From the NCBI GenBank assembly GCA_003260025.2, contig QFZU02000115.1, positions 1 to 32,473 on the forward strand: a stretch of DNA of 32,473 bases, written 5' to 3'. The first letter of the stretch is position 1, and each line of letters opens with the position of its first letter. This DNA comes from Microbispora triticiradicis (GTDB taxonomy: Bacteria; Actinomycetota; Actinomycetes; Streptosporangiales; Streptosporangiaceae). The notes under the pieces are model-generated. The model did no database searches. It saw only the letters and a list, made by a program, of their open reading frames with translations, and had not been told where the DNA came from. This document shows positions 27,001 to 32,473 of the stretch, piece after piece. The position numbers were made by a program, and so were the translations under genes.

Positions 27001-28023
27001 TCATCTGTGCGGGGGAGCGGTGGACCGGCGTTCGACGAGGCGGACGGCGAGCATCGTGTCGCGGCTCGTCGTCTCGGGGCGGCGGATGCGCTGGACGAGG
27101 TGCCAGACGGCCTGGGCGCCGAGCAGTTCCTTGTCGGAGGCGATCGTGGTGAGGGGCGGGGAGGCGTGCGCGGCCATCGCCACGTCGTCGTATCCGATCA
27201 CGCTGACGTCGGCGGGCACCCGCAGGCCCCGCTCCCGCAGCGCGTCGAGCGCACCGAACGCCGACAGGTCGTTGGCGCAGAACACGGCGGTGGGCGGCGT
27301 GGGCAGGTCGAGCAGCGCCGTCATCTGCTCGTACCCGGTCCGCGCGGTGAAGTCTCCGGGCCGCACGTACGCCGGGTCGGGGGCCAGGCCGTGCTCGGCG
27401 CAGGCCCGGCGATAGCCCGCCAGCCGCCGGGCGGCGGGCACGATGTGCGCTCCCGCCGTGATGATCGCCGGTGGCGGGCTGGTGTGACCGAGTCCGATGA
27501 GGTGGCGGGTGGCGAGGTATCCGCCGGTCTCGTCGTCGTGGCGCACGTAGTCCACCGGCAGGTCGATGACGGCGTGCTCCAGCAGGACGCAGCTCACGCC
27601 CGCGTCGAGGATCCTCGCCAGGTGGTCGCGGCTCGCGCCGACGTTCAGCACGAGCAGCCCGGCGACCTGGCCGCGCTCGACGCACAGCGGCAGCCGGTCC
27701 CCCTGCGGCTGGATCACCTCGTACGTCATCGAGAGGTCGAGCTCCGCGCACGCCTGCTGCGCGCCGTACACGACGGGGGCGTAGTAGAGGTTGCCGGGGG
27801 AGAACAGCTCGCTCACCCACGACACGAACCCGATCATGCCGGTCTCGGCCGGTCGGCGGGCCCGCGGGCGGTAGCCGAGCTCCTCGGCGGCCTGGCGGAC
27901 CACCGAACCGGTGGAGGGCGATACCCACGTCTTGCCGGCGAAGACCGCGGAGGCCGTGCCGATCGAGACGCCGGCTCGCTCGGCCACCTCCTTGAGGGTG
28001 GACCGTCGCGTCGTCCGCCGCAT
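27001..28023 (-). CDS. LacI family transcriptional regulator 1
   Basis: 340 aa. HTH at residues about 8-28 (STLKEVAERAGVSIGTASAV) with the hinge region ELGYRPRARRP; the usual RVSPxTR turn is altered to WVSPSTGSVV. Residues 60-335 are a periplasmic-binding-protein-like sensor domain (GLLVLN, DDETGGYLATRHLIGLGHT, PTAVFCANDLSAFGALDAL, VSVIGYDDVAMAAHASPPLTT), so it senses a sugar or sugar derivative. It is divergent from the Gfo/Idh oxidoreductase; related TTTCACTGA motifs lie near both starts, so it probably controls both genes. Confidence 0.93.
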   Translation of the reverse strand: MRRTTRRSTLKEVAERAGVSIGTASAVFAGKTWVSPSTGSVVRQAAEELGYRPRARRPAETGMIGFVSWVSELFSPGNLYYAPVVYGAQQACAELDLSMTYEVIQPQGDRLPLCVERGQVAGLLVLNVGASRDHLARILDAGVSCVLLEHAVIDLPVDYVRHDDETGGYLATRHLIGLGHTSPPPAIITAGAHIVPAARRLAGYRRACAEHGLAPDPAYVRPGDFTARTGYEQMTALLDLPTPPTAVFCANDLSAFGALDALRERGLRVPADVSVIGYDDVAMAAHASPPLTTIASDKELLGAQAVWHLVQRIRRPETTSRDTMLAVRLVERRSTAPPHR

Positions 28024-28064
28024 ACGCCCTCCACGAGGGGGCCGATCTCAGTGTATGTCCTGAA

Positions 28065-28076
28065 ATCTCAGTGAAA
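28065..28076 (-). promoter_or_regulatory. Operator-like motif near the LacI-1 gene
   Basis: Reads TTTCACTGAGAT on the minus strand and matches 11 of 12 bases of the motif at 28197-28208. It lies about 10 bp downstream of the predicted LacI-1 transcription start. GAAAT and ATTTC around it (28062-28080) form an inverted repeat. Confidence 0.6.
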
Positions 28077-28092
28077 TTTCGTCCTTCTCGCG

Positions 28093-28122
28093 ACGTTAGG
28101 CCGTGGTGGCATCACCCGTCAA
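28093..28122 (-). promoter_or_regulatory. Predicted promoter of LacI-1
   Basis: On the minus strand TTGACG (28122-28117), an 18-bp spacer and TAACGT (28098-28093). Confidence 0.5.
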
Positions 28123-28150
28123 GGGGTCATATATCGGTCTTAACCGCTCA

Positions 28151-28179
28151 TTGACCCCCGTGTGAGGGCGGCGTAGCTT
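28151..28179 (+). promoter_or_regulatory. Predicted promoter of the Gfo/Idh gene
   Basis: TTGACC (28151-28156), a 17-bp spacer and TAGCTT (28174-28179). The operator-like motif at 28197-28208 lies just downstream of the expected start of transcription. Confidence 0.55.
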
Positions 28180-28196
28180 CATGCGGGATGTCGTGG

Positions 28197-28208
28197 TTTC
28201 ACTGAAAT
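28197..28208 (+). promoter_or_regulatory. Operator-like motif near the Gfo/Idh gene
   Basis: TTTCACTGAAAT contains the 11-bp palindrome TTTCA-C-TGAAA and is shared with the site near LacI-1. Confidence 0.6.
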
Positions 28209-28223
28209 CAGAGGAGAGCGATC

Positions 28224-29300
28224 GTGGCTTCCGACAGCACCGGCGTGGCGATCGTCGGCTGCGGCAACATCGCGGCCCGGTACGCCGCCGACCTGGCCCG
28301 TTATCCGGAGATGCGCCTGGTCGGCGCCCAGGACGTGCTGCCGGAGCGGGCCGAGGCGCTGGCGGTCCCGCACGGCGGCAGGGTGTACGGCACGCTCGAC
28401 GAGGTGCTCGCCGACGACGACGTGGACATCGTCGTGAACCTGACCGTCCACCGGGCGCACTACGAGGTGATCCGCCGCAGTCTGGAGGCCGGCAAGCACG
28501 TGCACAGCGAGAAGCCGCTGGCGCTGACCCATGAGGAGGCGGCCGGGCTCGTGGAGATCGCGGAGAGCCGCGGCCTGCGGCTGGGCTGCGCCCCGGCGAC
28601 CTTCCTCGGCGAGGCTCAGCAGACCACGCTCAAGCTGCTCAGGGAGGGCCGCGTCGGACCGGTGCGGCTCGTCTTCGCCGAGGTCAACTGGGGCAGGATC
28701 GAGGCATGGCACCCCGAGCCCGACGGCTTCTACGCCGTGGGGCCGCTCTTCGACGTCGGGGTCTACCCGCTCACGATCGTGACGACGGCACTCGGACCGG
28801 CCCGGCGGGTCACCGCGTTCTCCTCCGTCGTCTGGCCCCGCCGCACGCGCCTGGACGGCAGCGAGTTCACGATCACCACGCCCGACTACGTGGTGGCCAA
28901 CGTGGAGTTCGACGGTGGCGTCCTGCTCCGCCTGACCTGCTCCTTCTACGTGCCCAACGGCTCCACCCGGCAGCAGGGGGTGGAGTTCCACGGGGACGAC
29001 GGCTCGCTGCTGCTGGAGAGCTGGCACGACTTCGACCCGTCCGTGGAGGTCCGTGCGCCGGGCCGCGACCCCGAGCCGGTGCCCCCGCTGCGGGAGCCGT
29101 GGAAGGGGGTGGAGTGGGGGAGGGCGGTGCGCGACCTCGCCGCGGCGATCCGGGAGGACCGCCCCCATCGGGCCACCGGCCGCCAGGCCGCGCACGTGGT
29201 GGAGATCCTCTGCGCCGCCAGGGAGTCGTACGAGACGGGCAAGCCGGTCGAGCTGACCTCGGACTTCACCCCGCCCGCGCCGATGGAGTGGGCCCTGTGA
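28224..29300 (+). CDS. Gfo/Idh/MocA family oxidoreductase
   Basis: 358 aa. GTG start after AGAGGAGA. N-terminal Rossmann fold with VAIVGCGNIAARYA (residues 8-21) for NAD(P), the EKP motif (HSEKPLAL, about residue 94) whose Lys is catalytic, and the substrate-site segment GPLFDVGVYPLTIV, where Asp and Tyr take the usual D-x-G-x-H/Y positions. The C-terminal beta-sheet domain is complete. The family oxidises or reduces sugars and cyclitols. With LacI regulators and a sugar-binding protein nearby, use on an imported sugar or inositol-type compound is likely, but the substrate is not known. Confidence 0.93.
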   Translation: MASDSTGVAIVGCGNIAARYAADLARYPEMRLVGAQDVLPERAEALAVPHGGRVYGTLDEVLADDDVDIVVNLTVHRAHYEVIRRSLEAGKHVHSEKPLALTHEEAAGLVEIAESRGLRLGCAPATFLGEAQQTTLKLLREGRVGPVRLVFAEVNWGRIEAWHPEPDGFYAVGPLFDVGVYPLTIVTTALGPARRVTAFSSVVWPRRTRLDGSEFTITTPDYVVANVEFDGGVLLRLTCSFYVPNGSTRQQGVEFHGDDGSLLLESWHDFDPSVEVRAPGRDPEPVPPLREPWKGVEWGRAVRDLAAAIREDRPHRATGRQAAHVVEILCAARESYETGKPVELTSDFTPPAPMEWAL

Positions 29301-29311
29301 CCACGTGACGA

Positions 29312-29330
29312 GCGCCCGCCCAGCGGGCGC
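29312..29330 (+). terminator. Hairpin after the Gfo/Idh gene
   Basis: GCGCCCGC (29312-29319) and GCGGGCGC (29323-29330) form a perfect 8-bp stem with a 3-nt loop 11 bp after the stop codon. No T-run. Confidence 0.65.
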
Positions 29331-29412
29331 CAAGCGCTGTCCAAGTAGCGGCCAATCGGCGACCGGCAGGCTCTTCCCAGACACGGAAACGACGACTGTC
29401 CGGGAGAAGACC

Positions 29413-29808
29413 ATGTCGAGACTGACCAGGACGATCACCTGCCTGGCGGCGGCCGCCGCCGTCGCCGGCACGATCACCGCCGCCCCCGCCGCTCACGCCG
29501 AACTCAAGCCGGGCGAATGGGCGGGGCTCTATCTTTACGACGACTCGTGGTACGAGGGAGAGCACCGCGTCTTCACGTACTCGAACGGCAGCATCGGGTT
29601 CTCCGACCGCGCGAGCTCGATCGTGAACAACAGCTGGCTCGCCTGGGTCGTCTACGACGACAGGGACTTCAGGGACCGCCGCTACTGCATCCGCCCGTGG
29701 GAGAAGGTGGACGTCCTCGGGGCGCCGCAGTGGAAGTTCAACGACAAGATCTCGTCGGTCCAGCTCCTCAACAGCTACAACTGCGACGGGTATCCGACCT
29801 TCTCCTAG
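29413..29808 (+). CDS. Small secreted beta/gamma-crystallin or I36 inhibitor-like protein
   Basis: 131 aa from ATG 29413 (CGGGAGA upstream). Residues 1-29 are a Sec signal peptide ending AHA. The mature protein shows the two-part Greek-key pattern of the peptidase inhibitor I36 / beta-gamma-crystallin-like family: GLYLYDDSWYEGEHRVF, then DRASSIVNN, WVVYDDRDFRDRRYCI and FNDKISSVQLL. The usual N-terminal CPxGxxCLY cysteines are missing. The only two Cys of the mature part (YCIRPW and NCDGY) could pair. It is exported, probably as a stable extracellular protein; whether it inhibits proteases or binds calcium cannot be told. Its stop overlaps that of the convergent LacI-2 gene. Confidence 0.8.
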   Translation: MSRLTRTITCLAAAAAVAGTITAAPAAHAELKPGEWAGLYLYDDSWYEGEHRVFTYSNGSIGFSDRASSIVNNSWLAWVVYDDRDFRDRRYCIRPWEKVDVLGAPQWKFNDKISSVQLLNSYNCDGYPTFS

Positions 29809-30836
29809 ACCTGGTCGTGCGGCTCCCGGAGGCGTACGGGGCCGGTCGTGCCGCGCAGGGAGATGGGCGGGGCGACGAGGAGATGACGGTGGGGGGTGGC
29901 GGGCTCGGCGATGCGCTGGATGAGCATCTCGACGGCGTGCGCGCCGAGCTCGTCGGCGGGCATGTCGGCGGCGGTGAGCGGCGGGTGCAGGCTCTCGGCC
30001 CACAGACGCGCGGAGACGCCGGTGACGGAGAAGTCGCCGGGCACCGCCAGGCCCGCCCGCTCGATCGCGCGGTACATGCCGGGCATGGCGGCCTCGTTGA
30101 TGGTCGCGATGGCGGTGAGACCGGGGTCCTCGGCGAGTAGCCGCTCGACGCAGGACTGCCCGGATCGGGCGTCGTCGGCGCAGCACACCTCCACGCCTTC
30201 CACCCCGCGTTCGGCCGCGGCGCGGGTGAAACCGGCCTGGGCCCGATGGGCGGGGCCGTATCCGGCGGCCACTAGCTCGGCGGACCGGTTCACCAGGGCG
30301 ATCCGGCGGTGGCCGAGGTCGGCCAGGTGGTGCACGCATCCGGAGATCAGGGTCTCGTAGTCGACGTCCACCCAGGACATCTCGTCGGGGCGGCTCGTGT
30401 GGCCGATGCCGACGAACGGCAGCCTGCTCCGCCGCAGACGGGCGACCCGGTCGTCCTCCAGCCGTATCTCCATCAGGATGACGCCGTCCACCCGCCTGCC
30501 GCTGACCACCCGTTCGAACGAACGGTCGTGCTCCCCGCCGGACGGCGACAGCAGGACGTCGAGGTCGGCGCGGGCGGCGGCGTCGACGACGCTGGCGACG
30601 AACCCGAGCTGCAGGTCCGTCAGACGCCGGCTGGCCGGGGGGACGACCAGGCCGATGGTCCGGGTCCTGCCCTCCTTGAGCGCCTTGGCGGTGGCGTTGG
30701 GCTGGTAGCCCAGCTCGTCGATGACCGCCTGGATGCGGCGGCGGGTCTCCTCGGCCACCGGGCGTTTGCCGCTCAGGGCGTAGGAGACGGTGCTGCGCGC
30801 CACGCCCGACCTCCTGGCGATCTCCCCGATGTTCAC
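29805..30836 (-). CDS. LacI family transcriptional regulator 2
   Basis: 343 aa from GTG 30836, chosen because NIGEIARRSGVARSTVSYAL begins the HTH there and AAGGGGG lies just upstream; longer starts up to 30860 are possible. HTH residues about 1-22, hinge ELGYQPNATAKALKEGRTRTIGL, then the sugar-sensing PBP-like domain (GFVASVVDAAARADLDVLLS, VDGVILME, HHLADLGHRRIALVN, PGDFSVTGVSARLWAESLHPPLT). It is divergent from the sugar-binding lipoprotein gene, with a LacI-type operator over the predicted start of transcription, so it is likely that gene's repressor. The 3' end overlaps the I36-like gene by 4 bp. Confidence 0.92.
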   Translation of the reverse strand: MNIGEIARRSGVARSTVSYALSGKRPVAEETRRRIQAVIDELGYQPNATAKALKEGRTRTIGLVVPPASRRLTDLQLGFVASVVDAAARADLDVLLSPSGGEHDRSFERVVSGRRVDGVILMEIRLEDDRVARLRRSRLPFVGIGHTSRPDEMSWVDVDYETLISGCVHHLADLGHRRIALVNRSAELVAAGYGPAHRAQAGFTRAAAERGVEGVEVCCADDARSGQSCVERLLAEDPGLTAIATINEAAMPGMYRAIERAGLAVPGDFSVTGVSARLWAESLHPPLTAADMPADELGAHAVEMLIQRIAEPATPHRHLLVAPPISLRGTTGPVRLREPHDQV

Positions 30837-30893
30837 CGGCGCCCCCTTTGATCCCACCAACCGCTGATCCGACCGACCGCGTCCATCCTAGGT

Positions 30894-30902
30894 CGAACCG
30901 AT
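30894..30902. promoter_or_regulatory. Possible LacI half-operator
   Basis: CGAACCGAT repeats the left half of the operator at 30973-30984. It lies about 60 bp upstream of the LacI-2 start and could serve autoregulation or DNA looping. Confidence 0.35.
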
Positions 30903-30939
30903 GAGCCTGCCACTCGGCGGGTGGATTCGGCGGTATCCA

Positions 30940-30968
30940 TTGACGTCGGCGATATGTAGGCCTATGTT
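30940..30968 (+). promoter_or_regulatory. Predicted promoter of the sugar-binding protein gene
   Basis: TTGACG (30940-30945), a 17-bp spacer and TATGTT (30963-30968). Transcription would begin near 30975, inside the operator. Confidence 0.7.
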
Positions 30969-30972
30969 CATG

Positions 30973-30984
30973 CGAACCGATTCG
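30973..30984. promoter_or_regulatory. LacI-family operator
   Basis: CGAACCGATTCG is a 12-bp near-palindrome (10 of 12 positions symmetric) with the central CG typical of LacI-family sites. It overlaps the predicted transcription start of the transporter gene. Confidence 0.6.
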
Positions 30985-31032
30985 ATATCCAACGAAACAG
31001 CCGCGTAACGCGCGTCAGCGGAGGTTACGATC

Positions 31033-32322
31033 ATGAGATCAGCGGCACCGGGCCGGCACGTGGCCGGTCTGGCTATTGCGGCCCTTGCGGTCGCCTCGGG
31101 GCTCGCGGGATGCTCCTCGTCCGGCGAGCCCGGCGACTCGACCGGTGCGGGCGCCCAGGCGTCCGGCAGCCAGGCCGCCGGCGGCGGGACGTACACGATC
31201 TGGGACCCCTACCCGCAGCACGACAAGAGCTCCGACTGGGTCAAGCTGCTGGAGACATGCGGCACCCAGGCGGGCGTCACGGTCGAGCGCACAGCGTACG
31301 ACACCACCGACCTGACGAACAAGACGCTGCTCGCCGCGCAGCAGGGCAACGCGCCGGACGTGCTCATCGTCGACAACCCGGTGGTCTCCACGCTGGCCGA
31401 GGCCGGGGTCCTCACCAGCACCGAGGAGAACAAGCTCGACACCTCCACGATCGCGCCGAACCTGCTGGCGGCCGGGCAGAGCGGGGGCAAGACCTACGGC
31501 GTCCCGATCGGGGCCAACACCCTCGCGCTCTACTACAACAAGGGAGTGCTGAAGAAGGCCGGCGTGGACATCGGGTCGGTCAAGGACTGGGCGTCGCTGA
31601 CCGCCGCCCTGGAGAAGGTCAAGGCCGCGGGCAAGAAGGGGATCACGTTCTCGGCGATCGGCACCGAGGAGGGCAGCTTCCAGTTCCTGCCCTGGTTCTG
31701 GGGTTCCGGCGCGCAGCTCACCAAGCTCGACTCACCCGAGGGCGTCTCGGCGGTCGCGCTGTGGACCGACTGGCTGAAGAAGGGGTACGCCCCCAACTCG
31801 GTGATCAACAACACCCAGACCACGAGCTGGCAGGAGTTCGCCGGCGGCGACTTCGCCTTCGCCGAGAACGGCACCTGGCAGCTCGCCAACGCCGAGAAGG
31901 CCGGGTTCGAGTACGGCATCATCCCCGTTCCCTCGAAGGATGGCGGCACCGCGCCCGCCCCGACCGGCGGTGAGTTCGTGAGCATCCCGGTGCAGCAGGA
32001 CACCGCCCGCTACGCCGTCTCCCAGAAGCTGGTGGCCTGCCTGACCAGCACGGACAACTCCCTGAGCACGACGACGACCCTGTCGTACATCGCGCCCACC
32101 GAGGAGGTGCAGGCCAAGCAGGTGGAGCAGAACGCGGGCCTGAAGGTGTGGGTGGACGCGGTCAAGGCGGCCAAGGGCCGCACCAGCGACGACCTCGGCA
32201 CCAAGTATCCGAAGATCTCCGAGCCGATGTGGAACGCGGTGCAGGCCGCGCTGAGCGGCTCGAAGAGCCCGCAGCAGGCGATGGCCGACGCCCAGACCGC
32301 CGCGGCGAGCGCCACGCAGTAG
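31033..32322 (+). CDS. ABC transporter sugar-binding lipoprotein (family 1 solute-binding protein)
   Basis: 429 aa. ATG after GGAGG. Lipoprotein signal peptide with lipobox LAGC (Cys27) and a Ser/Gly-rich linker to about residue 50. The mature part is a MalE-like family 1 binding protein: TLLAAQQGNAPDVLIVD, GKTYGVPIGANTLALYYNK, FAGGDFAFAENGTWQL, TGGEFVSIPV. It sits on the outer face of the membrane, captures a carbohydrate and delivers it to an ABC permease. A hairpin separates it from the next gene, which begins 98 bp later. LacI-2 is the likely regulator. The ligand cannot be predicted. Confidence 0.94.
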   Translation: MRSAAPGRHVAGLAIAALAVASGLAGCSSSGEPGDSTGAGAQASGSQAAGGGTYTIWDPYPQHDKSSDWVKLLETCGTQAGVTVERTAYDTTDLTNKTLLAAQQGNAPDVLIVDNPVVSTLAEAGVLTSTEENKLDTSTIAPNLLAAGQSGGKTYGVPIGANTLALYYNKGVLKKAGVDIGSVKDWASLTAALEKVKAAGKKGITFSAIGTEEGSFQFLPWFWGSGAQLTKLDSPEGVSAVALWTDWLKKGYAPNSVINNTQTTSWQEFAGGDFAFAENGTWQLANAEKAGFEYGIIPVPSKDGGTAPAPTGGEFVSIPVQQDTARYAVSQKLVACLTSTDNSLSTTTTLSYIAPTEEVQAKQVEQNAGLKVWVDAVKAAKGRTSDDLGTKYPKISEPMWNAVQAALSGSKSPQQAMADAQTAAASATQ

Positions 32323-32347
32323 CCGCGGGCCGCGGGGGTGATGGACA

Positions 32348-32374
32348 GGCCCCGGGGATCGGCGCCCCGGGGCC
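32348..32374 (+). terminator. Intra-operon hairpin after the binding-protein gene
   Basis: GGCCCCGGGG (32348-32357) and CCCCGGGGCC (32365-32374) form a perfect 10-bp stem with a 7-nt loop, followed by CCTTTCC. Such hairpins after binding-protein genes keep their mRNA more abundant than that of the permeases. Confidence 0.75.
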
Positions 32375-32419
32375 CCTTTCCGAGATCCTCTCGCGGCCTC
32401 CCGTCGGACGAAGGACAGC

Positions 32420-32473
32420 ATGAATCACGTGACACAGGCGCCCGCGCCGCCCGCCGCCGCGCGCGCACCGGCC
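32420..32473 (+). CDS. Start of the next gene, probably an ABC sugar permease (partial)
   Basis: Only 18 codons are present: ATG 32420 after AAGGA, giving MNHVTQAPAPPAAARAPA, a proline/alanine-rich cytoplasmic leader like those before the first transmembrane helix of actinomycete sugar permeases. The assignment rests on gene order after a binding protein, not on the residues. Confidence 0.5.
   Translation, partial: MNHVTQAPAPPAAARAPA

Overview
The window is very GC-rich, with strong third-position G/C bias, GTG starts and GGAGG-type ribosome binding sites. A modular type I PKS/NRPS sits beside TetR, LacI and XRE regulators and an ECF42-type sigma factor. Together these point to a filamentous actinomycete, plausibly Streptosporangiales or a relative; the genus is a guess.

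Left part (1-12963): the end of a biosynthetic gene cluster. The first gene enters the window inside its AT domain and continues DH-KR-ACP-docking domain. The second is a 2995-aa hybrid: docking domain, KS, AT (methylmalonyl-type), ACP, C, A (serine code) with an inserted methyltransferase, PCP, and a terminal condensation-like domain whose HHxxxDG motif has lost both histidines. There is no thioesterase. The predicted chain end is an alpha-methyl-beta-keto acyl group joined to (N-methyl)serine. A small SRPBCC/START-type protein follows in the same direction and may assist release or cyclisation.

Middle part (13100-20200): a truncated XRE/NB-ARC-like regulator with its own promoter and an inverted repeat; an aldo/keto reductase divergent from a TetR regulator with an operator-like palindrome between them; an ABC-F ATPase preceded by a short leader ORF and hairpin that look like an attenuator; and an XRE-cupin regulator divergent from a 14-TM DHA2-type efflux pump. 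The ABC-F protein and the pump could give self-resistance, but nothing in the sequence ties them to the PKS/NRPS product.

Accessory part (20200-24500): a secreted von Willebrand A protein with two near-identical 105-residue repeats; an internally deleted IS5-like element carrying a nonsense mutation; a hypothetical protein with a near-consensus promoter; and a 73-aa membrane protein divergent from a TetR regulator, with two near-identical 16-bp palindromes between them.

Right part (25300-32473): a DGPF/YCII protein translationally coupled to an ECF42-type sigma factor. Then comes a carbohydrate-type locus: LacI regulator / Gfo-Idh oxidoreductase (divergent, with paired operator-like motifs), a small secreted beta-gamma-crystallin/I36-like protein, a second LacI regulator, a lipoprotein sugar-binding protein with promoter and operator, an intercistronic hairpin, and the first 18 codons of the next gene, probably an ABC permease.
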